NCBI RefSeq assembly: GCF_000003815.2
Contig: NC_049994.1
Coordinates: forward strand, 17,909,356 to 17,973,355
From: Branchiostoma floridae
Taxonomy: Eukaryota > Chordata > Leptocardii > Amphioxiformes > Branchiostomatidae
Length of the DNA: 64,000 nt
Direction: 5' to 3'
Numbering within the stretch: the first letter of the stretch is position 1; the number at the start of each line of letters is the position of its first letter. This document shows positions 20,481 to 31,755 of the stretch, one piece after another. Position numbers and translations under genes: made by a program. Under the pieces are notes generated by a model. That model made no database searches. It worked only from the letters and a program-made list of their open reading frames with translations, and was not told the DNA's origin.

Positions 20481-20636
20481 GTGTCCAAGCAGACCCTAGT
20501 GCCTTAGAGATAGTATCAAAGCTGGCCAAGGAGTATCTATAGCCGGCCAAACAGGCACCGTTGCCGGCTATATACTCCTTGGTCAGCTTCGATACTACAA
20601 TGTATCTCAGAGGCACCGTAGGGTCTGTTTGGAGAC
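20481..20636. mobile_element. TCCAAGCAGA-type hairpin MITE (156 bp)
   Basis: The left end reads GTGTCCAAGCAGACCCTA; the right end TAGGGTCTGTTTGGAGAC. TA flanks both. The interior includes ATAGTATCAAAGCTGGCCAA and its inverse around TTGGTCAGCTTCGATACTA. Confidence 0.8.
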
Positions 20637-20837
20637 TATCTGTATATCACTTCTCGCGCCTTTCTGAGTGTCGCCACTGTGCAGGTAAATGTTGTCACTC
20701 CTGTTCTTAATGATGGGGTGATTGTCCGCTGTTTTTACGCTTCATCGCGCACTGTGTCTGCCTGAAATAGCCTGGATGTCAGGCTGTTCCCCGGGGGCAA
20801 CACAGGCCAGCTCCTCGGCTGTGCCCGTCGTGTGTTA

Positions 20838-21006
20838 ATCTCCAAGCAGATCCAACGGTAACATAAGATAGTATCAAAAGCTGGCAGAGGAGTGAAGCCG
20901 GCCTTGGAGTGTGTTCGGCTAAATTGCAAATGGACACCTCTTGGCTGACTACACTTCTTTGCCAGTTTGGTACTATTTTATGCCATTGTAGGATCTGCTT
21001 GGAGAT
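20838..21006. mobile_element. TCTCCAAGCAGA-type hairpin MITE (169 bp)
   Basis: The element runs from ATCTCCAAGCAGATCC to GGATCTGCTTGGAGAT and is flanked by TA. It shares the core GATAGTATCAAAAGCTGGC with the neighbour at 20481 and with the outer element at 41158. Confidence 0.85.
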
Positions 21007-21008
21007 TA

Positions 21009-21660
21009 GTCGTGTGTGACGTAACTGGTAGAGTGTCTGACTCGGAATCTAGAGGTCCGAAGTTCGATACTCGCCTAGCCTGGATACCATACCCCAACCT
21101 CAAAATATATCTTTCGTGTTGGGGTCTGGCAGGATGGCTGTAGAAAGGTTCTCGCAGACCCTTGATCAGAAGGAGGAGAACCTAGGATTGATGACCACTC
21201 ACACCACAGGTAGCCAGCTACAACACACCACAGTTGGTCAGCAGGCTATCACAGTAGCGAATCAGCTACTTAGTGGTCACTGTTATGGATTCAAAAAGTA
21301 CAGTTGGGGATGTTTAACCAATCATGGCAGGGGTGTAATTACCCCCTGCTGATCCTGTGCTGTTCTATTGGTGGAGTTTTTTGCCCACTACAAGGGGCAA
21401 AATTGAGAAGAGTTCCTATCCCATCCGGCCAGACCCATGCACGATAGATACTTGAGATCGGGCTGGGGTTTGGTAACCAGGCTAATACTCGCCGTGTCCC
21501 AGACGTTTTGCCCCTGGGAAAGGCACTCTTCCTTTCATCACCCAGGTGTAAAAGTGGTCACCTGACTTCAGTCAGGGAGGTAAAAGAAACGACTACCTTT
21601 ACCTTCTGTCTGTACCGTGTATGTGGCACTGTTAATATAAGTTACTAACTTGAGTGCAGT
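21009..21660 (+). mobile_element. tRNA-derived SINE interrupted by a MITE
   Basis: The left piece has GTAACTGGTAGAGTGTCTGA and AGTTCGATACTCGCC, which recall tRNA box A and box B. After the inserted element the right piece continues GTGTCCCAGACG ... GGGAAAGGCACTCTTCC ... CACCCAGGTGTAAAAGTGGT, the body shared with the SINEs at 42400, 56440 and 58560. Confidence 0.6.
21076..21484. mobile_element. TAGCCTGG-type element with exact 9-bp duplication
   Basis: The termini are TAGCCTGGATACCA and TGGTAACCAGGCTA. ATACTCGCC occurs on both sides (21067-21075 and 21485-21493). It disrupts the SINE described above. A frame inside (21116-21352) shows no transposase features. Confidence 0.8.
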
Positions 21661-22592
21661 GCCACAGCTCCAGGGCCTACAATCTCCCGAAGAAATTTTG
21701 CTACAGCCCCCTGAGTTAAACCCTCAGGAAGGCAACGGGCTGTGGTAAGATTTTCTTCGGGGCATGTTGGCCTTTGAGCCGAGGGGCTGGCCTGTGTTAC
21801 CCCGGGAAACAGTCTGGGTCCTTGGCTAGCTAATTTGTCTACATCTCACGTATACGGATCACAGCATGGCTTAAGGGTAATCTCCAAGCAGATATTCGGC
21901 GCTTCGGCTTCTTTTGTGCACACCTCTTTCGTGTAACGTTTTCTACATCTTTCAAGTCGCCCGGTGTCACAACTGGACTCATTGAACCCCAAACACAAGC
22001 TCAATCCTTAAATCTACTGAGAGAATGGCCCAGCAAACTAAGTAAACACAAATCGTTTGAAGAAGCCATAAAATGAGTCTGACCTTTCCAACGCTGAGTG
22101 CAAAACAAAAGGAGCATGAATATGTAGGTCGTAACGCAGTCAAAACAGCACGTGTTATTACACGTAGGGGTGAAGGACTCGGAACTATGATCTTTTAGCA
22201 GATGTAAGAATACATATATTAGGAAAATCGTTATTGACACGACAAAAGTACAGCGACATTCGTAAGGTCTATAACAACTACATAGGTGTAGTGTTTTGCG
22301 CGTCTTTCTTGGGGGGGGGGGGCTGCGCTGTAACATATAGAACAACTGGTTTCTTAAGTTTTTGCCTATAGTATACTTATACGTTTATCCCAGTCAATAT
22401 GTTATGAAATGATATACCAAAATATAGATATAACGTTAATAGAAAACAGCAAAATTATACTCGTTGGAGGGCTAGCAGGAATCAACAGGAGTTCAAGTCT
22501 ATGAGTAGGCAAAATCGCGTATTGTATATTTCCTACCTGACTAATCAATATGTAGCGATCCTTTAGATGTCCTTTTTTTCGGTGATGATGTG
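21661..22592. other. Repeat-rich non-genic stretch
   Basis: A block near 21670-21830 contains CCGAAGAAATTTTGCTACAG and CCGAGGGGCTGGCCTGTG, with partial counterparts near 20800 and 33950. A single TCTCCAAGCAGAT terminus lies at 21883. A run of 12 G is at about 22311-22322. No gene was found. Confidence 0.45.
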
Positions 22593-22734
22593 TAGCCTCC
22601 ATAACAGGCTCTCTGGGGCCTTTTTTGGGGGGGGGGGGGGGCTCATGATACACTTTTTCTGGCTAGTTCATTTTGTACTGGGTTGCTTGACCATTTGACG
22701 GAAAAATGTTCCAGAGAGCCTGCTATGGAGGCTA
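22593..22734. mobile_element. TAGCCTCC-type hairpin MITE
   Basis: The arms are TAGCCTCCATAACAGGCTCT then CTGG and CCAGAGAGCCTGCTATGGAG then GCTA. The flanks GATGATGTG and GATAATGTC agree at seven of nine positions. A long G run lies inside at about 22627-22641. Confidence 0.75.
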
Positions 22735-22874
22735 GATAATGTCCCGGTTTTTCATTGATGTGTTGTTTTTTGTGACTGATTGTCTGACAGTTTTCGTTTA
22801 CGCTTGGCTTACCACTTCTGTCAGTGAAGCATATCTACCTCGGGCGATACCCGTGTTCCTCTTTTCCTTTATTT

Positions 22875-23285
22875 TGATGTTTATAAAAAAAAATAACTTT
22901 ATTGCACAACAATTGTGCGAGGTACAAAGTATGGCTTCTACATAACTACAGTGCTATAACTTACTTAAGGCTTATCTAACTAATACAGGAGTTGTAGTAT
23001 GGGATGAGTTTCTTACAATCATTGGAGGCTTTTACATTCATTTGGGGAATTTCTAATGTCTAAACCTTCTTTGATATATTTTCCTATATCTGCCATGCAG
23101 GGATTGTCACATGTCATGATGTATTTCAATTTGCACTTCAGGTCCATTTGGATAAATCCTTGTGTAAAAAATGACAGCCTTCTGTATAGAGAATTGTGTA
23201 TATCGTAATATTTGGGACATACAACCATAAAGTGATATTCGTCTTCTATTAGCTCTTGACAGAATGGATAATACCGCATTACAGC
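22875..23285 (-). mobile_element. Non-LTR retroelement 3' end, copy 1
   Basis: On the minus strand a frame encodes (Y)PFCQELIEDEYHFMVVCPKY then YDIHNSLYRR, the terminal zinc-binding motif C-x8-15-H-x4-C of a reverse transcriptase. The 3' end is TGTGCAATAAAGTT. It is close to identical to 60510-60895. The polymerase itself is lost. Confidence 0.75.
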
Positions 23286-23527
23286 TAGACTAGAAACGTC
23301 TTAATTGGATACATATTCAGACTCAGTACGACGTTAAAGAGTGTTATCAAGATATTGGGACGTTCTATTGTTCAAACTAAGAAATAGAGCAAATCAAAAT
23401 ATAAAATCGATCTTCCGGGGTCCAAACATTGAATTTATATATCATGTCAAAACATACAGTTTATATGTGCAAAAGTATATCGTATCATGCATCACAAAAC
23501 ATACTAATAGATGTATTTTAATGATGT

Positions 23528-24640
23528 TAAAGCTTCTTTACATCCTATCCTTTTTTCGTTATTAAAAGAGGGATGGGTAGCCTGTCTAGCTACCTATGTA
23601 CCTAGTCTCTTGGGACTAGGGGGATAAAAACACCTGTAAGACAAGCTGGTCTTTACATCTGCTTGGAGCTTCTATTTCAAATAAAATGCACAACAATCGA
23701 CAACAGTTTGTTACAACGTTCTCTTTCCACACAAAGCAGGACCAAAATTGCCAAAAGGGTATTATAAGATTCAGTTAGCTCGATGACCAGCTCAAACGGC
23801 TTCTAACAAATTTGTTTATCTACCGTATTCGAGTATAACGTTCTACTTTACCAAACTTAATATTTTTTTCAGCCACTGACTGGTGGCGTCCCCCCAAAAT
23901 ATCATTTCTCTTTGAAAATTTTATCTCGAAGCTTCTTTACATGTTATCCCTGTTTCTTACTTAAACTGTGGCCGCGACTGCCATGCCAGGATCGGCCTAC
24001 AGAGCCACAGTAGACGCTGTCAACCACCGTGACCTGATACAGAGCGCTACCATCATCTGTAAAGATGGAAGGATGCCTACACACTTAAGAGAGGAAGGGG
24101 TAGCGTACCTAGCTACCTGCGTACCTAGTCTCTAGGACCAGGAGAATAAAAACATTCGTAATATCTATTTTAAAAGCCGGTCTTCATATCTGCTCGGAGA
24201 CGATCCCCAAGCTCTTACTTGAACTAAAACGCACAACAATGGACAGTAGATTCTTTTTACGTTCTCTTTCCACAGTGGCTGAGAAAACAGAAACAAAATT
24301 GCCAAAAGCGCTAAGATTCAGTGGTTAGGTCTAACAAACTTGTTTATCTACCGTATTCGAGCATGTATTTTGCCAAACTTAATAATTTTTTAACCACTGA
24401 ATTATTGTGGCGTCTCCCAAAACTATAGATTTCTCTTTGAAAATGTTATCTCGAAGCTTCTTTACATCTGATCCCTTTTTCCTTAAAAGAGGGAGGGGTA
24501 ACCTAACTTGGGACTAGGGGGATAAAACCACCTGTTAGACAAGCCGGTCTTTATATCTGCTTTGAGATGATCCCCGAGCTCTTATTTCAACTAAAATGCA
24601 CAACAATGGCGGCCAGCTCAGCCGGAAATGATTCCGACGT
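23528..24640. repeat. Diverged long tandem repeat (about three units)
   Basis: The block (TCGA)AGCTTCTTTACAT...ATCC recurs at about 23529, 23931 and 24454. Each is followed by AAAGAGGGA(T/G)GGGTA, CTAGTCTC/TTGGGACTAGGG, CACCTGT, and AAATGCACAACAATGG. Units are partly deleted, so spacing is uneven (roughly 400 and 520 bp). No coding frame is shared between units. Confidence 0.65.
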
Positions 24641-24760
24641 GACAAAGTGTCATTATGTTCCAAGATGGCCGCCTCACTCCAGAAGGTTATCGAACCCTCT
24701 GAGCATGCGCACTGGCGGTTACGCAACATTCCGTCTTCGAAGGTAGCCTGTCCCTGGGGA
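24600..24760. promoter_or_regulatory. Candidate bidirectional promoter with YY1 and NRF1 motifs
   Basis: ACAATGGCGGCC (24601) and CAAGATGGCCGCC (24661) are oppositely oriented YY1-type sites about 50 bp apart. GAGCATGCGCACTGG (24700) matches the NRF1 core. Such a set is typical of CpG promoters of broadly expressed genes. No adjacent exon could be recognised. Confidence 0.35.
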
Positions 24761-25399
24761 ATTGTGGGTAAACGTCACCAAGTTTTTCTTTTTTTCTGCT
24801 AAAATTTTACACGACGTGGCGAGAACTTTTTGTTTCCATGCTTCAGGGCGAACAATTTGAAGTCATAATTTGCGGTCAAGGAGTACCGCCAAAAACAATA
24901 TATTTTCTTGCTTTGGGGGAGATATTTGCAGATAGAAAATCGTACACAAATTCCTAGATCTGAAATCAAATGAAATTGTATTTACACCAGAAACTTGTAA
25001 GAATCCGCTTGATAACGATTTCAAAGATCTTCTGTTATCATTTTGTGGTTGTAAATGGTTAAGAAAAATATAACATAAAACCCATTTTTTCTACAAACAC
25101 AACGGGCCACAAACATATTTATAAAGTTTCAACCATCGCCCATGTTATGTAATGATATACAATAGCAATGAGTAACTAAACAGCAAAAAGTGGTTTCATG
25201 TACCTGTGTCTTTAAAAGCAGACTCTTCTCAAAAGCCAACTTACGTCACTCAATGCATCGCTACTGTTCCAGCATTTTGTTCCGTACTATTTGATCTTTC
25301 CATCGGCATCGTTTTAGAGGTCTTTCTGTCGTTTCATCACGCTTAAGAAAGCCTGGTCGCGTTGCTGCGCGTATGCGTTTGAGTTTCAGTACTAGTGTC

Positions 25400-25650
25400 T
25401 GAGAGATACCTGCTTAGAGAAAGAGGATGAGAAACTTGTACGAAACACCACCGCCACATGAAGCCAGGTCTCCCCTTTTCTCTAGCCCGTTTCCCCGTAC
25501 AGATGAAATTCTTGTGGTCTTTTCCGAGTCGATTCTGAGCAGAACAAGGCATTAGGAATAATTACGACAAGAAACATGTACGAGACACCACGAACTAACT
25601 TTAACCTGCCATATTAAGTCGGGTCTCCCTTTTCTCCAGCCCGTTTTCCC
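25400..25650. repeat. Two-unit tandem duplication
   Basis: ACTTGTACGAAACACCACC...GGTCTCCCCTTTTCTCTAGC (about 25433) recurs as ACATGTACGAGACACCACG...GGTCTCCCTTTTCTCCAGC (about 25575), a pitch near 142 bp. Confidence 0.6.
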
Positions 25651-25855
25651 GCACATGTCCTCTCGCGCCTAACTCCCCTGGGACCGTAGGACAAGGACAA
25701 CATCAATATTTCATAACTTAATTTTCCTGAGATCGACTCAGAAAAGGCCAACACTGTTCTCTGTATCGCCACGGAGATTTGGGTGCTTTGTGTGAAGGAA
25801 TTTTACCTGGAATAGAAGGTATAAACGTTACAGTGTTCGTGCGTTCCGTTATTGA

Positions 25856-26480
25856 AGCCCTATAAGGTACGAAACTACTTGTTATTGTGCCTCTATGGTG
25901 TATCAATGTTTATTTTAGACATTACATAATTCTATAAGTTATCATTAGATGTACTTTTATCCTTTTAACATTCGCACGATATGCTTGTTTGAAACCCTTG
26001 TTATTTTAGGCGTACACGGTACAAAATCACTTGTGATGACTTGTGACTCTATGGTGTTATATACACTGTATCAATATTTATTTTAGAGAATGTATATTTT
26101 AGAGTATGTCTATTCGTTATTGATGTCAATGAGTGTGCTTATGTCCTTTTACAAATCCCCTATAAACCTGTTGGATACTTGACTGTGTTATTTTAGGCGT
26201 AAACGGTACAAGACCCCTTGTACCTATATGGATTTTGATACACTATCAATGTTTGCATTAGAGGTTATATAATTCTAAGTATCAATGGAGGTGTTGGTAT
26301 CTTATCTATCCGACAAGTCAGTTTTCATGATATCAGGGGTATACCTGTAGAAACCGGCCGATCTTTTTGTCAGGTGTTTGAGGTACGAAACTGGCTATTT
26401 TGGCATTGGATTTGTTGTGTTAATGTTTATAATAGGGGTTATATATATGATTCTTTATGTTATGGGGACAATGGGGGTAT
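25856..26480. repeat. Four-unit diverged tandem repeat, 150-190 bp pitch
   Basis: Units begin near 25862, 26008, 26196 and 26378 with a variant of AGGCGTA(C/A)ACGGTACAA. Each then has a CTATGGT-like block, ATCAATGTTTATTTTAGA, a run like TTATATAATTCTAAGTTAT and GTATGTCC/GTATCTTATC. No frame persists. Confidence 0.6.
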
Positions 26481-26783
26481 GTCCATCGATCTATACAGCC
26501 TGAATAGACAATGTTAAAGCTACCAAAGTGATAACATCAACAAACATACCTGCAGGGACGTTATTCTTCATGCATGTGTTATAGACACCTGTTGTGGATT
26601 AAAGTTATTCGTATAATGAAGAGATAACTTTATAATGGTGGAAATTCCAAATTTATTATATCTATTCATCTATTGGTTAGGGTGTGAAAGACATGCCGCC
26701 AGGGTGCCTAACTATATGGCTTTAAAACGAACTGACAGAGACAACTGGCATGCGGAGGTGCTTGGTGATTCTTTATCTGATTA

Positions 26784-26991
26784 CTGTAAATGCAGAAATG
26801 TTCGCGGTGGATTAATGTTCGCGGTTTTCGCGGTGACCACTTTACCGCGAACTTAAATCCACCGCGAACATTTTTCTATAATGGTATTAGACTGCAGTCT
26901 ATGGTGTTACCGCGAACTTAAATCCACCGCGAAAAGTCCCTTTTCCCGCTACCGCGAAATTAAATCCCCGCGAACTTAAATGCATTTACAG
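26784..26991. mobile_element. TA-flanked MITE, CTGTAAATGCA family, copy 2
   Basis: Same termini, length and internal ACCGCGAACTTAAATCCACC repeats as 5218-5426. TA on both sides. A degraded piece of the family (TTCGCGAACTTAAATAAATC ... TTTACAGTA) lies at about 36477-36525. Confidence 0.85.
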
Positions 26992-27359
26992 TACACAATT
27001 TTGATGGAACAAGGCGATAACAGTACAGTATGAGCTTTGTGTTCCTAGGGTATCATGGGTCTAGGGCTCGGATACACTTGTTAGAGCGCGGTGGTTATTA
27101 ATACATGCATTTCAAGTCTATTATGGGACTTGTTCTATTGTCTTTCTACCCCCCGGGTTGCTTTGCCCTTATATCTTATATACTGGTTTTCTCAAGGCAT
27201 CTGTTACAAATGTGTGGCCTAAGGGTTACAGAAATGAAGATGGGCGCCACCCCTAAGTTATCTGCTACTTCAGATGCAAGGCCAAATTGAACGTTTCCCT
27301 AACAAACAAACCTAAAATATTTTTCCAGCGACCTGCCGAGTCCCATAGAGACTTACGTG

Positions 27360-27507
27360 TAGCCTCTACCAGGCTCCGTGGATCGGTAGAATCATTATCC
27401 TCACCAAGCGTACTCTTCTGGCCGGCTAACTCCCCTAGCGTACTATAGACTCTATTTGTCCAATTTCTACAATAAGACCACCGATCCACGAAGCCTGGTA
27501 GAGGCTA
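27360..27507. mobile_element. TAGCCTCTACCAGG hairpin MITE with 9-bp duplication
   Basis: The arms are TAGCCTCTACCAGGCTCCGT then GGATCGGT and ACCGATCCACGAAGCCTGGT then AGAGGCTA. The flanks ACTTACGTG and ACTCACGTG match at eight of nine positions. A shared core CTAACTCCCCTAGCGTAC links it with 35279-35435 and 53308-53473. Confidence 0.85.
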
Positions 27508-27619
27508 ACTCACGTGTACAACATAGCGCATTAAACCGCAGCAACTCATTACAAGTAGACCAATACGCAAGATAGTTCGGCTTGACCAGGAAAACTGAAA
27601 TGCCTCCTCGGCTAATTTG

Positions 27620-27957
27620 GTTTGCCTTTCCGGTCGGAAGCGCGCTTCGGACGATTTACAATAAAACCTGTCGGTATCTTATTTCGTCCTGACGATCGTA
27701 CATGTATACCTAAGGGTTACCTTACGAACAAGATGACAATGTGCAAACAACAAATTGGCTCATCTTAGTGTATTTAAAATGGTGTATGACAATAATTTCC
27801 ACACTTAAAAAACAGTCGACTGGACGAATTGCAATTAAACTGCTGGGCTGAGAATCTTATTTCGTCCTGAGTGACGATCGTACATGTATACCTAAGAGTT
27901 ACCTTACGAACATGATGACAAGCGTAAACAACAAAGCAGCTCTTGTAGTGTATTTAA
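27620..27957. repeat. Tandem GGACGA(T/A)TT...CTTATTTCGTCC repeat, left part
   Basis: Two units of about 180 bp share GGACGATTTACAATAAAACC or a variant, CTTATTTCGTCCTGA, GACGATCGTACATGTATACC and AACAAGATGACAA. Two or more further units in the same orientation follow the foldback at 31462-31750. Confidence 0.7.
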
Positions 27958-30900
27958 GAGTCATTGCACGAGAAAACCAGGCAAAACCAGGCAGAGGCCG
28001 GAAGATGGGGGTCGGCCAAATCGACTCAAACTTTTTATGTGTGATAGGTATCTGGAACTATGAACAGCCATATAGTTAAAACCCTCCAGCTATTTTTCGT
28101 TATGGCGTTCTGGGACCCCCCTCAGGGACCCTCAAAAATCCAACAATTTATGCCTGAAAATTACTGAAATTTCGATGGCTATTCTAAAAAACCTGATTAA
28201 GGTACGAACAAAAGTTTTGCATTTCCTTATAGCATGGGCTCTTAAGTATTTCAGACCAAAAGTTGAAGATGATGCATTAAAGTTATGAGGGTGTGCTAGG
28301 GGGTTACCTGAACCATTGAAAGCAGAATTTTTGTCACTGTAAATTTTAGTCATTTTTAAGGCGCAATAAAATCTATGCCCAGCGGGTCTGGTGAATGGTT
28401 TTAATGTTGATAGAGAGAGGATCATCTACTTATTCAAAAACAATCGTCATCTAATTGGGCCATACATAACGCGAGCCGTGAGAGGGGGGTCTTCATGGGG
28501 ATTTTTCGGGTTTTGGTCTGTAGTAAATCGAGTGATTATATTACTCTATGGGGGTTAAGTCATGGCGAATGTTTGCGAAGTTGTTTGTGAACCGTGCATG
28601 ATTGTCAGAATATCATGATTGATTGGCAATATTAATTTGGGCTCCATATGGGGCATTTGGGGATACTATAAAAAGGAATTTTGCTGATTTTATACATTTT
28701 ACTCTTGCTTTCTAATGTTATTAAACCGGCGTTTGTTCCTAAATTACTTTTTACCTACCAGCTATGTTGTGCATAATGAGAAGGCTCTACATGGGGGTTA
28801 CCAGGACTCCACAATTGTGATACCATTTAATAGAAAGGGCACATGGATGCGGATCTACTTTATACATATTGAGAATCATAGAACAAGACCACAACAAAGG
28901 TCAAGATTAATGCTTTTGGGGATGGATACGTGTACATTATACTTTTTTTCATCAATACGGGTGCATTATAGGTACTGCTATTAATATATTTATAATAGAC
29001 AAACAGCATTACATCAATGGTTTGTTAATATGCCTGACTATTCATTCACCACTTTAAGGTCATGCTGATTTGTGGAACTGATGTGAGTATACAAATACAG
29101 AAATGGCCGGAAAAAGTTGCCTTTATCATGTCAATATTCAATAATGCTATCTTAATGATAACTACATGTACATTGTACTTTGTTTATCAATTATTGTATA
29201 CTATAGCGCACAATTTAGGTAACAAAGTGCTGTACATGATCAATTGCCATTCATTCATTACCATAAGGACAAACCAAAAAGAAAATCTATCACAAACGCT
29301 TTACATATAGAACCCCTTTAGTATCAAGTAAACTGTCGAAACGCAAATTCAAACGCAAAGGACAGTTCACTTTTGTTTAAGTGGTGATGTAGCACTTTTG
29401 TCAAAATTACGCTACGAACGAATGAATTAAAGTAAAAAATTACAAAAATTACAGCCAAGTAGCTTACAATATTGTACAAGCCTTTCAGTAGCACAGAGAC
29501 AGTATGACAGCACTGAATTTGTGGCCACTACCATGGAGTCAATAAACTAAATTTAGATGGATAGAAGAGGAATGCGAGTGGCAGGCACTGCAAACACACT
29601 ATATACTAGCATTGACTACATTCATCTTTTCATGTATAAAGATGTAAACTTGAGTGAACTGGCAATAACCAACGGCCTTGAATCATGAATGCTAAAGTAA
29701 CTAAAACTTGTGTCAAACCATTTTCATCTGCCCGTTATAGACTACATGACAATTCCTTTCATACAGGTATCTGAAACTATCCTAGGCACATGCACATACA
29801 TGTACCAATTGCTTTTTCATAGTTTTTTTTACCAAAAATTAAAAAAAGGCTTTCAAGAGATTTTGTACCCAATTGCAATATGTCTAGTGTTAGGTCCGAC
29901 CAGAGTCTGTTGGCAATTACAGCTAAATGTTTAATCAGATTTTTTAAAAATCTAATGTACTTCTAAGTAAAGGATTCCGCAAAGACTTTGTTTTTGGCTT
30001 GTGGTGTGCACATCAATTCTAAGCTTTTTTCATTGTCAGAAAAAAACGTTTAGGTTTAAACCATACTGTAATTCATACAAAGCAGCTACAAAATGAGCAA
30101 ATATATGCCGTAGATTGCAAACACATCGGCAAACGCAAATGTTTACTAATTACTTAGAATGCCAACATCAATTCCAAAGGTCAAACGAAAAGATGTGAAA
30201 GAACGACAATCAAGAATCTGTTGTTTGGTATATCATACTCTGTGTGTTTTGTCATCTGTTCAGCTTTCCTGACCACACCACCTCACCATAATCGATGCAA
30301 ATTTTTCGGCCACTTGTTTTATTAGCCTACTCGGCACTCGCATCAGTTCCCTAATCAGTATGACCTTATAATGGTGAATGGATAGTCAGGCATACAACAA
30401 ACCATTGATGTAATGCTGTTTGTCTATAGCAGTACCTATAGTGCACCCGTATTGATGAAAAAAATACACTTATCCATCCCCAAAAGCGTTAATCTTGACC
30501 ATTGTTGTGGTCTTGTTCTATGTTTTTCTTTATATGCATGAAGTAGATCTACATCCATGTGCCCTTTCTATTAAATGGTATCACATTTGTGGAGTCCTGG
30601 TAACCCCCATGTAGAGCCTTCTCATTGTGTACAACATAGCTGGTAGGTACAAGTAATTTAGAAACAGATACCAGTTTAATAACATTAGAAAGCAAGAGTA
30701 AAATTGTATAAAATCAGCATAATGCCTTTTATAGTATCCCCAAATTCCCCATGTGGAGCCCAAATCAATATTGCCAATCAATTATGATATTTTGACAATT
30801 ATACATGGTTCACAAACAACTTCGCAAACATTCGCCATGACTTACCTCCAATACAGTAATATGATCACCCGATTTACTAAAGACCAAAACCAGAAAAATC

Positions 30901-31432
30901 CCCATAAAGACCCCCCTCTCACGGCTCACGTTATGTATGGCCCAATTAGATGACGATTGTTTTTGAATAAGTAGATGTTCCTCTCTCTATCAACATTAAA
31001 ACCATTCACCAGACCCGCTGGGCATAGATTTTATTGCGCCTTAAAAATGACTAAAATTTACAGTGACGAAAATTCTGCTTTCAATGGTTCAGGTAACCCC
31101 CTAGCACACCCTCATAACTTTGATGCATCATCTTCAACTTTTGGTCTGTAACACTTTAGCAACCATGCTATATGGAAATGCAAAACATTTGTTCGTACCT
31201 TAATCAGATTTTTCAGAATAGCCATCGAAATTTCAGTAATTTTCAGGCATAAATTGTTGGATTTTTGAGGGTCCCTGAGGGGGGTCCCAGAACGCCATAA
31301 CGAAAAATAGCTGGATGGTTTTAACTATATGGCTGTTCATAGTTCCAGATACCTACCACACATAAAAAGTTTGAGTCGATTTGGCCGACCCCCATCTTCC
31401 GGCCTCTGCCTGGTTTTCTCGTGCAATGACTC
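27958..31432. mobile_element. 3.5-kb foldback element flanked by TTAA
   Basis: The ends are GAGTCATTGCACGAGAAAAC then CAGGC and its exact inverse, each directly bordered by TTAA (27954-27957 and 31433-31436). Arms of about 1.1 kb (to about 29080 and from about 30340) are inverted copies roughly 90 per cent alike. Landmarks include CATGGCGAATGTTTGCGAAG (28561) versus CTTCGCAAACATTCGCCATG (30820). TTAA is the target of piggyBac and Kolobok movers, but the usual piggyBac CCC end is absent. No transposase frame is seen; the arms contain only short frames. Confidence 0.85.
29055..30366. mobile_element. Possible nested Harbinger-like element in the foldback spacer
   Basis: AAGGTCATGCTGATTTGTGG then AACTGATG on the left mirrors CATCAGTTCCCTAATCAGTA then TGACCTT on the right. 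The right third resembles the MITE at 10772-11175 (CAAAGCAGCT, ATATGCCGTAGATT, ACTCTGTGTGTTTTGTCATC). Flanks are TAA and TTA, not an exact duplication. It may have entered before the arms were formed. Confidence 0.5.
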
Positions 31433-31461
31433 TTAAGAAGGTGCATAACACTAGTGGTCAT

Positions 31462-31755
31462 GCTGGAAAACGGTCCACTGGACGATTTACAATAAAAACT
31501 GGGCCACGGATGTCCGTATCTTATTTCGTCCTTACGATCGTAGATGTATACTGAAGGGTTGCCTTTCAAACAAGATGACATTACGCAAACAGCAAATCAG
31601 CACTTATAGTGTATTCTAGAAGGTGTACAACGCTGGTGGTCATGCTGAAAAACAGTCGACTGGACGATTTACAACAAAAATAGCCGAGAAACCTCGTGTC
31701 CTATTTCATTTTGCAGAACATGCCCGTGTCTTATTTCGTCCAGCATGTACGTACA
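31462..31755. repeat. Tandem GGACGATTT...CTTATTTCGTCC repeat, right part
   Basis: Two units continue the array at 27620-27957 in the same orientation. GTGGTCATGCTGGAAAAC and GTGGTCATGCTGAAAAAC start successive units. The foldback therefore split a pre-existing array. Confidence 0.7.

Noticed and set aside
28132-30953. Frames of 60-97 codons in the foldback arms
   Set aside because: No family motif, and the two arms do not preserve the same frame, so protein coding is unlikely.
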